From NCBI RefSeq assembly GCF_900109325.1, contig NZ_FNZU01000013.1:1-64000 (forward strand): a stretch of 64,000 nucleotides of DNA, read 5' to 3'. The translations under genes and the position numbers were made by a program. Origin of the DNA: Alkalibacterium pelagium. Lineage in GTDB: Bacteria > Bacillota > Bacilli > Lactobacillales > Carnobacteriaceae_A. Shown one piece after another: positions 1 to 8,367 of this stretch. The notes under the pieces are model-generated. The model worked only from the letters and a program-made list of their open reading frames with translations. It ran no database searches and was not told the origin of the DNA. Numbering within the stretch: position 1 is the stretch's first letter; each line of letters opens with the position of its first letter.

Positions 1-188
1 TAGTCATGTGTACAATAGTTTCTTGAATCGTCAATATGCAATAACTCGTTAACCAGCTCTTTGAACTTGATCTTATGAAAAAATTCAAAGAGTAAAAGGA
101 GACCGGAATCATTGGATAATTGACCGCCATCGTTTGACATAACCAAATGGGGATTGAATTGTAGTTGCTTTTCTTGTAAAGTTGACAT
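1..188 (-). CDS. IS1380-family transposase, N-terminal fragment
   Basis: Sixty-two N-terminal residues are visible before the window edge. The start is ATG at 188, preceded by GAGGTG at a normal distance. The peptide contains LSNDSGLLLLFEFFHKI, which resembles the conserved N-terminal block of IS1380-type DDE transposases (GG-L-S-D-S/A-GLLL-x-EF). The catalytic core would lie outside the window, so activity cannot be judged. Family assignment is from remembered similarity, not from a search. Confidence 0.72.
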   Translation of the reverse strand, partial: MSTLQEKQLQFNPHLVMSNDGGQLSNDSGLLLLFEFFHKIKFKELVNELLHIDDSRNYCTHD

Positions 189-338
189 TGAGCACACCTC
201 TTGTTTTTGTTGTTTTCGTCGACTTTACAATAACATAGAGCGTGCTCTTTTTGTATGTTTTTTTCTTCACCCAACGGGTGAAGAAGGAATAGAGTGATAA
301 ACCTTATCAAAGCGGGATAAATGCCTGTTCTGACAAGG
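1..338 (-). mobile_element. 5' end of an IS1380-type insertion sequence (partial)
   Basis: The element runs off the left edge. It holds the start of a transposase (188 down to 1), an upstream non-coding stretch with a perfect 10-bp dyad at 263-272/276-285 (loop AAC), and a likely terminal inverted repeat at 302-338. Read on the minus strand the terminal repeat starts CCTTGTCAGAACAGG and ends TTTGATAAGG, so it is itself partly palindromic. Immediately outside it the sigma-54 gene breaks off, which supports 338 as the outer boundary. The second end and any target duplication are outside the window, so the exact border is inferred. Confidence 0.7.
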
Positions 339-340
339 TA

Positions 341-871
341 CTATGAATTATTCAGGATATAGGCTGTCGGTGGAGAAAAGTCGAGTCGTTCGGTCTGAAG
401 CATCAGACATTCTTTCAATGAACGTGCCCCTATACCAGCAGGATCGAGCTGCTGAAGCAAGGTAAGAGCATCGACCAGTTCCACAGAAGTGGCTCCAGTT
501 TCTTCTACAGCTTCTTCGACAGAAGCTGTCACATATCCTCGATGGTCAAGCTGATTGATCCACCAGAAAATCAGCTCTCTCAAATAAGTGGGACGATAAA
601 GCATTTCAACCTGTTCTTTTAAGTGATCGTAAAGAGACTGCTTGTGAGCAGCTGTTTCTTCTATAACGGATGAGCTGGTTTTCAGCGCACGTTGGACAAG
701 CTGCTGTTCGGATTCAGGGACATCTATTAGCGGATTGCCTATGACCAGTTCATTCAAAAAGGTCGACAGTTCCAGCCGGTTAAGCTGAAGCAGCTGAACA
801 TTCTGGACCAGGTTAGGGATATAGGTCTGCTTCTGTTTCTGTGATAAATCGGGACGCTGCTGATATGCCAT
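341..871 (-). pseudogene. rpoN: RNA polymerase sigma-54 factor, truncated by an IS
   Basis: The 176 codons cover the Gln/Leu-rich activator-interacting region I (residues about 5-45, LVQNVQLLQLNRLEL) and the first part of the core-binding region, including LQQLDPAGIGARSLKECL. The rest of the core-binding region, the HTH and the RpoN box are absent; intact proteins are about 430-480 residues. The frame ends in TAG at 341-343, next to the IS terminal repeat. ATG at 871 is chosen over GTG at 880 because AAAGGA lies about 10 nt upstream of the ATG but almost touches the GTG. The product cannot recognise -12/-24 promoters, so the sigma-54 regulon should be silent unless another copy exists. Confidence 0.87.
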
Positions 872-939
872 AAGGGTCACATCCTTTCACCTATTATTTT
901 ATCACAAATGAGGTTTAGTATATAATTTGAGTCCTCTTA

Positions 940-948
940 TGCTATACT
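940..948 (+). promoter_or_regulatory. Extended -10 promoter for the M3 peptidase gene
   Basis: TGC-TATACT is an extended -10 element with a weak -35, 36 nt upstream of the ATG at 984. It lies in the short divergent gap after the truncated rpoN start. Transcription start is not known. Confidence 0.5.
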
Positions 949-983
949 AAAGAAAAATTAATAATTGACACAGGAGGCAACCA

Positions 984-2681
984 ATGAAATTTCAAGATTA
1001 TACTTATGAACGTCCGGATTTTGACTTGTACAAAAAAGATTTTCTTCATCTAGTTGACAACCTGAAAGAAGCGGAATCAGCTGACCAGGTCAAGCAGGCC
1101 ATCGATGAAGTATCTGAGCTGACTGCATCACTCGATACCATGGGTACGCTTGCTTCGATCCGTAATTCAATCGATACAAAAGATGACTTTTATGATCAGG
1201 AAGACAAGTACTGGAATGAATATTCTCCGTACTATCAGGAACTGAGCACGACATATTATAAAGCCATCATGGCTTCTCCCTATCTTGATGAGCTGAAGGA
1301 CACTTATCCGCGTACGTTCTTTCAGAATATGCAGTTTGAACTGGATGCCTTTGATTCCAGTGTCATCGATTTACTCCAAAAAGAAAATCAGTTGAGCAGT
1401 GACTATCAGAAACTGATCGCTTCTGCAGAAATAGAATTTGATGGGAAGAAACTGACTTTATCACAGTTCGGTCCTTATCTGGAGTCGACGGATCGTGACA
1501 TACGAAAAGCAGCGTCCGATGCGCAGTGGAGTTTCTTTGAGGAGAACGAAAGTAAGCTGGATGACTTATATGACGAGCTGGTCAAAGTGAGAGATACCAT
1601 CGCGAAGAAGCTTGGATATAAAGATTTTGTTGAACTAGGCTACGTCAGAATGAAACGCTTCGATTACGATCGTAGCATGGTGGACGTCTATCGTAAACAG
1701 GTTCTTGATTACGTGGTCCCAGTGACTCAGAAACTGTCTAAACGTCAGGCTGAAAGAATTGGAATAGAAGACATGAAACATTATGATGCTTCTCTTCAGT
1801 TCCTTGACGGGAATCCGACACCTCAAGGGGATCCGGATTATATCATCGACAACGGACGTAAGATGTACCATGAGCTGAGTGACGAAACAGCTGAATTCAT
1901 CGATTTTCTTTTCGATAAAGAGCTGGTCGATCTCCTGTCTAAGGAAGGAAAAGCAGGTGGCGGATACTGTACGTATATTCCTGACTATCAGTCGCCGTTC
2001 ATCTTTGCCAACTTTAATGGCACATCAGGGGATATCGATGTACTGACTCACGAAGCAGGACACGCATTTCAGGTTTATCAGTCAAGATGGATCAAGCAAC
2101 CTGAAATCGTGTTCCCGACTTTTGAAACCTGCGAAATCCATTCGATGAGCATGGAATTCTTTACTTATCCATGGATGGAGCTGTTCTTTAAAGAACAGAC
2201 AGATAAGTATAAATTCAATCACTTGAGTGGAGCGGTCAGATTCCTTCCTTATGGTGTTCTGGTCGATCACTTCCAGCACGAAGTCTATGAAAATCCAGAG
2301 TGGTCACCTGAGAAACGTAAACAAGTCTGGAGAGAACTGGAAAAACAGTACCTTCCTGAACGAGATTTTTCTGAAAATGACTTCCTTGATAAAGGAACGT
2401 TCTGGTTCAGACAAGGACACATTTTCGGCATGCCTTTCTACTACATTGATTACACTCTGGCTCAGATCTGTGCTTTGCAGTTCTGGAAACGGGCTATTGT
2501 TGATAAAGATGAAAATGCCTGGAGTGATTACCTGGCTATCTGTAAAGCAGGTGGAACACAGAGTTTCCTTGAAACCGTTGAGACAGCCAATCTGCGTTCA
2601 CCTTTTGAAGAAGGATCTTTAGAAGGCGTCATACAGACGATCGATCAGGCTTTAGAAGAAGTCGACGACAAAGCTTTATAA
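984..2681 (+). CDS. M3 family oligoendopeptidase (PepF-like, non-PepF clade)
   Basis: This is a 565-residue cytosolic zinc metallopeptidase of family M3 that cleaves short peptides. The zinc site is visible as HEAGH at residues 356-360 with a downstream Glu in CEIHSMSME (about 384). The length and the sequence THEAGHAFQVYQ fit the shorter M3 oligoendopeptidases distinct from classical PepF; a true PepF homologue is encoded separately at 41329-43134. The start has AGGAGG 8 nt upstream and an extended -10 promoter. A strong terminator follows, so the gene is probably monocistronic. Peptide specificity cannot be read from sequence. Confidence 0.9.
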   Translation: MKFQDYTYERPDFDLYKKDFLHLVDNLKEAESADQVKQAIDEVSELTASLDTMGTLASIRNSIDTKDDFYDQEDKYWNEYSPYYQELSTTYYKAIMASPYLDELKDTYPRTFFQNMQFELDAFDSSVIDLLQKENQLSSDYQKLIASAEIEFDGKKLTLSQFGPYLESTDRDIRKAASDAQWSFFEENESKLDDLYDELVKVRDTIAKKLGYKDFVELGYVRMKRFDYDRSMVDVYRKQVLDYVVPVTQKLSKRQAERIGIEDMKHYDASLQFLDGNPTPQGDPDYIIDNGRKMYHELSDETAEFIDFLFDKELVDLLSKEGKAGGGYCTYIPDYQSPFIFANFNGTSGDIDVLTHEAGHAFQVYQSRWIKQPEIVFPTFETCEIHSMSMEFFTYPWMELFFKEQTDKYKFNHLSGAVRFLPYGVLVDHFQHEVYENPEWSPEKRKQVWRELEKQYLPERDFSENDFLDKGTFWFRQGHIFGMPFYYIDYTLAQICALQFWKRAIVDKDENAWSDYLAICKAGGTQSFLETVETANLRSPFEEGSLEGVIQTIDQALEEVDDKAL

Positions 2682-2688
2682 TTTAAAT

Positions 2689-2760
2689 AACCCACTGATT
2701 CAACAGGCTAACAGACAGTTCGGAAATGAACTGCGTCCCTGAGAATCAGTGGGTTTTTTA
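2689..2760 (+). terminator. Intrinsic terminator after the M3 peptidase
   Basis: Outer arms 2689-2701 and 2743-2755 (AACCCACTGATTC / GAATCAGTGGGTT) are perfectly complementary, and the 3' arm runs into TTTTTT. The 41-nt loop contains a second hairpin (CAGTTC/GAACTG at 2716-2733). It also lies downstream of the opposing acetyltransferase gene. Confidence 0.85.
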
Positions 2761-2777
2761 TATGAATGATAAATAAA

Positions 2778-3782
2778 CTAAAGCGTCGAATCCAGGTCGT
2801 CAGTCTGTTCACTTAAGGTGTTGATCCTGTCCTGGTTCTTATCAAGCAGATTATTCAAGTCGCTGAGTTCTTTTTCCAGTTCATCCATCAGCTGATTCGC
2901 CTCTTTGATAGAATCAGCTTCTTTTTTGAACATCCCGTGAAGCATCCATGGAGAGGGTAAGTCAAAAGGGTGATCCGCAGGCAGAGTGTCAGCTTCTTCC
3001 TGAGTCAGATCCATCCAGACAAGGGCTTCAGAATTATCAGCCTTGAGTTCCTGGAAAGACTGATCGACTGTTTCGAACAGGCCAGGCTGCTCGTTGAAGT
3101 CGGACCAAGGATACACGACATGCAGGTATTCCGTGCCTTTTACTTCTCGCCACATAAAGAGGACTCTAATGCCGTCATGATTTTTATAGCAGTCCATCTC
3201 GTCCAGTTTCTCATCACTGAAAAGTGAAGGTCGTGCAGGAAATGGATAATAGGCTTCATAAGGGAATATAGACTTTTCAAAAGCAGGGTCAAGATAGGTC
3301 TGTTCAATCCATTGTCTCTTCTCATTTCTGTCTTCGACTTTTGTCCATTCCTTGTTTCCTGTCGTAAGGGGCTCTAGAGTGGAAGCCTGGGCAGCATAGA
3401 AAGTGATGACATGAGGCATACCGATTTTTTCCAGTACTTTCTGAGCTGGTTTATTGTGCTGTTCTGTATTAGCACCTATCCATTTCACTGATGGGGTCTT
3501 TCGGGCAGCAGTTAAGATATATTCGGTGATTTTTGTCCCATACCCGTTCTGACGGTGCCTTCTGTCACTTCTCAGACGCCCCAGCATGGCAAACTCACCA
3601 GCAAAAAGAGTATAACCGGCCACAGCGACAAGTGTCTCATCTTCAAATAAGCCGAAGAGAGCATTCCTCTTAGTCGTCAGGCGGTCAAACACCTTAAGCA
3701 TATAGTCGTCTTCTAATCCTGTTTCCATGTTTTTATATAAATCAAAGTCATCGGCAGTTAACTGCCTGAATGATACACTCAC
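2778..3782 (-). CDS. GNAT family N-acetyltransferase
   Basis: This 334-residue protein has an N-terminal GNAT fold: the acetyl-CoA pyrophosphate-binding loop RRHRQNGYGTKI is at residues 74-85, followed by a helix and VLEKIGM near 130, typical of motif B. The C-terminal 190 residues do not match a family I know and end in a predicted coiled coil (ELEKELSDLNNLLDKN). It starts with GTG at 3782 and overlaps the upstream acetyltransferase by the four bases GTGA, so the pair is translationally coupled. Substrate unknown. Confidence 0.75.
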   Translation of the reverse strand: MSVSFRQLTADDFDLYKNMETGLEDDYMLKVFDRLTTKRNALFGLFEDETLVAVAGYTLFAGEFAMLGRLRSDRRHRQNGYGTKITEYILTAARKTPSVKWIGANTEQHNKPAQKVLEKIGMPHVITFYAAQASTLEPLTTGNKEWTKVEDRNEKRQWIEQTYLDPAFEKSIFPYEAYYPFPARPSLFSDEKLDEMDCYKNHDGIRVLFMWREVKGTEYLHVVYPWSDFNEQPGLFETVDQSFQELKADNSEALVWMDLTQEEADTLPADHPFDLPSPWMLHGMFKKEADSIKEANQLMDELEKELSDLNNLLDKNQDRINTLSEQTDDLDSTL

Positions 3783-4543
3783 TCGTTTTCCTCCTCCAAT
3801 GTACGTATGGCACCGATTTGAAATCCTTCACAGGTGTAGCCCTGTTTTATATACATATCTTTTACGCTGTCTTCCGCATCAGCAGCCAGAATGACCCTTT
3901 TATTCCTCTTGACCCCTTCAGCCATGACTCTAGCCTGAAGCGTACTGGCTACGTTTTGACCTCTATGTTCCGGCAAGGTGAACACATCATCTATTTCAAT
4001 CGTTTCACTTTGGTCTATAGTGATACAGGACCCAACTGCCTGGTCATCTTTTAGAGCAAGCCACATGGTAACAAGCGGATCAGAGAATATCAGGTCATAA
4101 AAACCCTGTTTCTCGTCAGCAAAATATCGGGACGTTTTCATATCCTCAATGTAGTTGAGGGTTTTAAATGTGTCTAGTCGCTCATGAGTAACTTTAGTCA
4201 CCTGAATATTATCAGCTGTCACTCCTTTAAAGAATGCCGGGTCGATCGAGTAGAGCTCAAGTTTTTCAAGACCATATCCCTGTTCACTCAGGTAGTCGAG
4301 CGTTTCTGGAAGAAGGCCCTGGTCTTTTGGCCAAGTAAATTTGACGTGCCCCAAGCCATTATCTTCTGAAAAAAACCAGTGCATGTCTTCTGTCAGCTGA
4401 AATTCTTCTTTTGACGGCGAATAAAGCAAATGAAAATAGTTGGAATCGTACCTGAAGAGAGCTGACGGATTGAAATACTGTATAAAGAACTCATTTCTAT
4501 CCATCTCTGCACTGTAAGGGTAGAGCATTTGAAAATCGATCAT
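3779..4543 (-). CDS. GNAT family N-acetyltransferase, upstream partner
   Basis: The protein has 254 residues. The C-terminal GNAT core is visible: FTLPEHRGQNVASTLQARVM (189-208) is the acetyl-CoA loop and helix, and MYIKQGYTCEGF (230-241) is the C-terminal motif. The N-terminal half resembles the divergent first domain of tandem GNAT proteins. The open frame continues 67 codons further upstream, but ATG at 4543 is the better start because AGGAAAGGTG sits directly before it and the extension looks non-coding. It is coupled by a 4-base overlap to the next acetyltransferase gene. Confidence 0.72.
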   Translation of the reverse strand: MIDFQMLYPYSAEMDRNEFFIQYFNPSALFRYDSNYFHLLYSPSKEEFQLTEDMHWFFSEDNGLGHVKFTWPKDQGLLPETLDYLSEQGYGLEKLELYSIDPAFFKGVTADNIQVTKVTHERLDTFKTLNYIEDMKTSRYFADEKQGFYDLIFSDPLVTMWLALKDDQAVGSCITIDQSETIEIDDVFTLPEHRGQNVASTLQARVMAEGVKRNKRVILAADAEDSVKDMYIKQGYTCEGFQIGAIRTLEEENE

Positions 4544-5106
4544 GGACACCTTTCCTTTCTCATACCTATTAGAATAGCAAATTGCTATAAGATTGAAAAG
4601 AATGAGTTCTTTTAACGGAATAATAAAGAACAGGATGCAGTTAAACAAGCTAGTGTTAAAGTATTCATTGTGGACAGACATTGAAAAAAGGGAAAAGTAC
4701 AATGTTAGCGAAGGGAGCAGAAGAATAAAAGGCAAATCAGACAAGAATGAACAGAATATAAAGTTAAGGGGTTGTCAATATTTGTCACTTATTGTTCACT
4801 GGTTTTTCTTTGAGAAACGCCGAATATTACAGTTCATATAATCCTAAAGCCCATCATACCAATGAGTGAGAGTCTTCCTAATAGTCAAACTTTCGTCAAA
4901 TAATACAGACGTGTAACAAAATACAGCTTTTTTTGTCATAGGATTTAAAAATTCAGACTTCAAATCCCGTGTTATGATTTCATTAGTGCTTCAGAGAGCG
5001 GTGAAACGAAGACGTTCCTCCTTCATTAAGAAAGGGAAGCAATGACTAATATAGAACTTTTTATTTTGAAACTGATTGAATATAAATAGAAATGGGAGTT
5101 ATCACA
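4544..5106. other. 563-bp divergent intergenic region
   Basis: It lies between the acetyltransferase pair (leftward) and the M23 hydrolase gene (rightward). I see no convincing gene; an 82-codon frame at 4593-4841 has no ribosome site or recognisable product. The right part must carry the hydrolase promoter: a TATGAT hexamer lies at 4973-4978, and a possible WalR/VicR-type direct repeat is listed separately. The long untranslated leader contains no riboswitch I recognise. Confidence 0.5.
4883..4900 (+). promoter_or_regulatory. Possible WalR/VicR-type binding site
   Basis: AGTCAA-N5-CGTCAAA is a direct repeat of GTCAAA at 11-bp spacing. It resembles the WalR/VicR consensus TGTNAN-N5-NGTNANA apart from the first base. 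PcsB/CwlO-type hydrolase genes are classic members of that regulon. It is about 73 bp from the TATGAT hexamer, so its role is uncertain. Confidence 0.3.
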
Positions 5107-6561
5107 TTGAATAAAAAACGCATTTTGACAGTAATGGCTGCAGCAATGATGGCTGCACCGACATTCAGCACATTGAACGTAGAAGCTTCATCTCAAAGAA
5201 TGAGAGATCTTGAACAGCAGCAGCAGGAATTGAATCAGAAGTCCAATGAATTGGATGGCCAGATTTCTGATCGTGAACAGCGCATGCAGTCACTTGAAGA
5301 AGAGAAGAAACAGCTTGAAGCTGAAGTAATTGAACTTCAAGGAAACATCGACGAACTAGTTAACAGACTCGATGAGCAAACAAAAGAAATTGAGAAAATT
5401 GAAAAAGAAATCGAACGTTTAAATGAAGAAATCGAACAGCTGAAAGATCAGATTGCTCGTAGAAACGAGCAGCTTGAAACTCAGGCTCGTTCAGTTCAGA
5501 CTCACGCTAACCCAGCTGATATTGTTGACATCATGATGTCAGCAGAAAGCTTATCCGATCTGATCGGTCGAATCGGTGTTGTCAGTCAGCTGGTTTCTGC
5601 AAACCAGAACATTGTACAGGCACAATTTGAAGATCAGAAAGCACTAGAAGAAACTGAAGCTCAAGTGGTGGCTGAACAGGAAGAAATGGAAAAAGTTAAG
5701 GCTCAGATGGAAATTGACCGTAACAACCTGGTCAATCAGCGTATGGCACTTGAAGATACAATTATGCAGGTCGCTGAGCGTTACGATATGACTGAAGATG
5801 AAAGAAATTCTTTCATTAATGAACAGTCAGTTGTCGCTGAGCGTGCAAGTAACTTGAATAAAGAAATGAGAGCAGAGCAGCAGCGTATTATTGAAGCGGA
5901 ACGTAAGCGTCAGGAAGAAATCCGTCGTGCGGAAGAGAAAGCAAGAAAAGAAGCTGAAGCAAAAGCGAGAGCTGAGGCAGAAGCACAAGCTAAGGCGGAA
6001 GCACAGGCAAGAGCAGAAGCAGAAGCTCAGGCTAGAGCTGAAGCAGAGCGTCGTTCACAGGCATCAACGTCATCAAGCAGCTCTTCTTCTAACAACTCGT
6101 CAAGCAGTTCTTCTTCATCAAGTTCGTCTAACAGCTCGTCAAACAGCGGATCAAATAATTCTGCTCCAGCTTCAAACAGCGGGTGGGCTAGACCGGCAAG
6201 TGGACGTATCACTTCTCCATTCGGATACCGTACACATCCTGTGACAGGTCAGCAAGGATCATTCCACGCAGGTGTGGACATTGCCGGAAGCGGACCGATC
6301 AGAGCTTCTCGTGCTGGAACTGTAACTCAGGCTTCTTACTCAGGATCTTACGGATATACAGTTATCATCGATCACGGTAATGGCTACTCAACGTTGTACG
6401 CTCACATGCAGCCTAACCTGAGCGTAGCACCTGGACAAAGCGTGTCTCAAGGGCAGCAGCTGGGAATCATGGGAACAACTGGACGTTCAACTGGGGTCCA
6501 CCTTCACTTTGAAGTACGTAAAAACGGATCTGTAGTTAACCCGATGAACTACATCAACTAA
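5107..6561 (+). CDS. Secreted M23 peptidoglycan endopeptidase with coiled-coil N-terminus (PcsB/CwlO-like architecture)
   Basis: This is a 484-residue exported protein: signal peptide (KKR then a hydrophobic run, ending near NVEA), a long coiled coil to about residue 265, an Ala/Glu/Arg helix, a Ser/Asn-rich linker (about 318-355) and a C-terminal LytM/M23 zinc endopeptidase domain. Zinc ligands are visible as H387 and D391 (FHAGVDIAG) and H465/H467 (HLHFEV). The coiled coil matches PcsB/CwlO-type hydrolases activated at the septum by FtsEX; FtsEX dependence is inference. The start is TTG at 5107, eight nt after GGAG; the upstream ATG at 5092 has no ribosome site. The NlpC/P60 protein at 38847 has a related N-terminal half. 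Confidence 0.9.
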   Translation: MNKKRILTVMAAAMMAAPTFSTLNVEASSQRMRDLEQQQQELNQKSNELDGQISDREQRMQSLEEEKKQLEAEVIELQGNIDELVNRLDEQTKEIEKIEKEIERLNEEIEQLKDQIARRNEQLETQARSVQTHANPADIVDIMMSAESLSDLIGRIGVVSQLVSANQNIVQAQFEDQKALEETEAQVVAEQEEMEKVKAQMEIDRNNLVNQRMALEDTIMQVAERYDMTEDERNSFINEQSVVAERASNLNKEMRAEQQRIIEAERKRQEEIRRAEEKARKEAEAKARAEAEAQAKAEAQARAEAEAQARAEAERRSQASTSSSSSSSNNSSSSSSSSSSSNSSSNSGSNNSAPASNSGWARPASGRITSPFGYRTHPVTGQQGSFHAGVDIAGSGPIRASRAGTVTQASYSGSYGYTVIIDHGNGYSTLYAHMQPNLSVAPGQSVSQGQQLGIMGTTGRSTGVHLHFEVRKNGSVVNPMNYIN

Positions 6562-6582
6562 TTAATTAATATATATGGCTGA

Positions 6583-6616
6583 AGAGAGAAGGCATTGGTG
6601 CTTTCTCTCTTTTTCT
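6583..6616 (+). terminator. Intrinsic terminator after the M23 hydrolase
   Basis: A GAGAGAAGGC/GCTTTCTCTC hairpin with a short loop is followed by TTTTTC. It separates the hydrolase from the methyltransferase gene. Confidence 0.8.
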
Positions 6617-6663
6617 GTGTCATGTATACTGATACAAGAGTATAACTGAAGGAGACATACAGC

Positions 6664-7428
6664 ATGGGAAGAATCGAATCAGTTCAGAACAAGCAAGTCA
6701 AGGAATGGAAGAAACTACTTACAAAAAAAGGAAGAAAAAAACAGAACAAATACCTGATAGAAGGATTGCATCTAGTTGAAGAGGCGGTCAGAGCTGGTAT
6801 AGAGATCGAACACATTCTGATCCGTGAAGATAAGCTTGATCAATACACTATCAAAGTCGATCAGGAACCGGAAAATCTGATTATTATATCAGAGTCTGTT
6901 TCTGAATCTTTAAGTGATTCTGTAACTGAACAGGGCATTTTTGCAGTAATCGCTCAGAAGGAAGAAGAGAATGCCATTCATGGGAATAAACCTGTATTAA
7001 TGCTTGATCAAGTTCAGGATCCCGGCAATCTCGGCACTCTGATTCGAACAGCTGATGCTGCTGGCTTTGAGGCTGTGATCATAGGAGAAGGGTCAGTCGA
7101 TTTATATAATCCTAAGGCACTGAGATCTGCTCAGGGCAGCCACTTTCACCTGCCAGTCATTCATTCAGATTTAAAAAAATGGATCAGCCAATTTAAAGAG
7201 AAGAGTATTCCAGTATATGGAACGGCGCTGGATGAGCGGGCTGTATCGTACCACTCAGTTGAACCTGAACAGCAGTTCGCACTTATAGTAGGGAATGAAG
7301 GTAATGGGGTGTCCGATGAACTCTTAAAGGAGACAACGGCCAATCTTTACATCCCGATCAAAGGTCAGGCTGAATCTTTAAATGTAGCTATCGCTGCCAG
7401 TATCCTCATGTTTTCTTTACATCAGTGA
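6664..7428 (+). CDS. TrmH/SpoU family RNA 2'-O-methyltransferase (YsgA-like)
   Basis: This 254-residue SPOUT enzyme transfers methyl from SAM to a ribose 2'-OH of rRNA or tRNA. All three SpoU motifs are visible: DPGNLGTLIRTADAAGF (motif 1, about 119-135), LRSAQGSHFHLPV (motif 2) and LIVGNEGNGVSDEL...IPIKGQAESLNVAIA (motif 3, the trefoil knot). An N-terminal L30e-like substrate-binding domain precedes it. In Bacillus ysgA likewise sits close upstream of pheST. The exact nucleotide target is unknown. An AAGGAG site lies before the ATG. Confidence 0.88.
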   Translation: MGRIESVQNKQVKEWKKLLTKKGRKKQNKYLIEGLHLVEEAVRAGIEIEHILIREDKLDQYTIKVDQEPENLIIISESVSESLSDSVTEQGIFAVIAQKEEENAIHGNKPVLMLDQVQDPGNLGTLIRTADAAGFEAVIIGEGSVDLYNPKALRSAQGSHFHLPVIHSDLKKWISQFKEKSIPVYGTALDERAVSYHSVEPEQQFALIVGNEGNGVSDELLKETTANLYIPIKGQAESLNVAIAASILMFSLHQ

Positions 7429-7436
7429 GTGAAAGT

Positions 7437-7474
7437 TTGACAAAAATAACACATTTGACATGAAAACGTTTTAC
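7437..7474 (+). promoter_or_regulatory. Possible promoter with cre-like dyad upstream of the HD-domain gene
   Basis: A TTGACA hexamer occurs at about 7437 and again at about 7456. The second is followed by TGAAAACGTTTTAC, whose centre AAAACGTTTT is a perfect 10-bp palindrome resembling a degenerate CcpA cre box (two end mismatches). ccpA is in this window. No good -10 is correctly spaced, so this is tentative. Confidence 0.25.
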
Positions 7475-7606
7475 GGAAGGCTTTCATCCTTTAAAATCAG
7501 GCGTATTAGGAGTAATATAAGTACTGGACAGACAATTAGATCTGTTATTTAAACAAACTCTATTACAATAAACAGCCTGACTAAGATCTGATAAAGGAGA
7601 GCTTCC

Positions 7607-8134
7607 ATGGAATTTGTTCGTTCAATTTGGGAAAATGACAAAGACTATATGACTTTAGTCGAAGACCTGCTTGAAAGTGAAGATTTACTTAAACTAGATG
7701 ATATTACGCACCACCATTATACGACTCGTCTCATTCACTCATTGTTCGTTTCTTATGTGAGCTACAAAATAGCTAAGCGACTGAAACTGAACGTTAGAGC
7801 CGTTGCAAGAGCAGGACTGCTTCATGACTTTTTCCATGAATGCAGAGAAGAAATTGCTCTGATGAATGAAGGATCGCATAATTGTGTTCACCCAAAGATA
7901 GCCGTCAAAAATGCACAGCGTCTGACGGAATTAAGTGAACTTGAAAAAGATATTATCCTTAAGCACATGTTCCTGACTACTACAGGGGTCGGTATTCCTA
8001 AATACAAGGAAAGCATGATCGTTACATGTGTAGACAAATATTGCGCAATCAATGAAGTATCTACACCTATTAGAATGAAAGCTAAAGCCAAACTGGCTGA
8101 GTGGAGCCTAAAATTAAGAGTCGTCCACGCCTGA
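7607..8134 (+). CDS. HD-domain phosphohydrolase family protein
   Basis: The protein has 175 residues. The HD-superfamily metal signature is visible: H44 in TTRLIHSLFVSY, H73-D74 in AGLLHDFFHEC, and later His residues in HNCVHPKIAVKNA and IILKHMF. Such proteins hydrolyse phosphate esters or nucleotides; this subgroup has no function I can name. The start has AAGGAGAG nearby. It is followed by a strong composite terminator, so it is probably a single-gene unit. Confidence 0.78.
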   Translation: MEFVRSIWENDKDYMTLVEDLLESEDLLKLDDITHHHYTTRLIHSLFVSYVSYKIAKRLKLNVRAVARAGLLHDFFHECREEIALMNEGSHNCVHPKIAVKNAQRLTELSELEKDIILKHMFLTTTGVGIPKYKESMIVTCVDKYCAINEVSTPIRMKAKAKLAEWSLKLRVVHA

Positions 8135-8162
8135 TTCTAACTGGCAATCAAATATAACAGTC

Positions 8163-8216
8163 AAGCCGCTTCCAATTAAGTTCTTACTAGAACTTAGATG
8201 GAAACGGCTTTTTTAG
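8163..8216 (+). terminator. Intrinsic terminator after the HD-domain gene
   Basis: AGCCGCTTCCA pairs with TGGAAACGGCT (one mismatch). An inner TAAGTTCT/AGAACTTA stem extends the hairpin, and TTTTTT follows. Confidence 0.85.
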
Positions 8217-8322
8217 TGTATGATGGCGCGATCTGGTTGTTTAACAGGTGAAGGATCCTTAGCCACATTCTGAATCCACGTGAGAAAGGAGCATGTAATG
8301 TCTTGAACTGGCATGAGTGCAG

Positions 8323-8360
8323 AAAAAAACGATGCCGGATAAACTATGCGGCATCGTTTC
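8323..8360 (-). terminator. Intrinsic terminator of the YibE/F gene
   Basis: On the minus strand, AAACGATGCCG pairs with CGGCATCGTTT and is followed by a run of seven T. It lies just past the stop of the YibE/F gene at 8368. Confidence 0.88.
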
Positions 8361-8367
8361 GAAATAG

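Noticed and set aside
871-880. GTG at 880 as the rpoN start
   Set aside because: It almost touches the AAAGGA ribosome site; ATG at 871 has proper spacing.
2227-2622. 131-codon frame inside the M3 peptidase gene
   Set aside because: Shifted-frame shadow of a clearly conserved coding sequence.
4544-4744. 67-residue hydrophobic N-terminal extension of the acetyltransferase
   Set aside because: A strong ribosome site (AGGAAAGGTG) and GNAT-like length favour ATG at 4543.
4593-4841. 82-codon plus-strand frame
   Set aside because: Basic, AT-rich, no ribosome site, and antisense to the implausible extension of the acetyltransferase frame.
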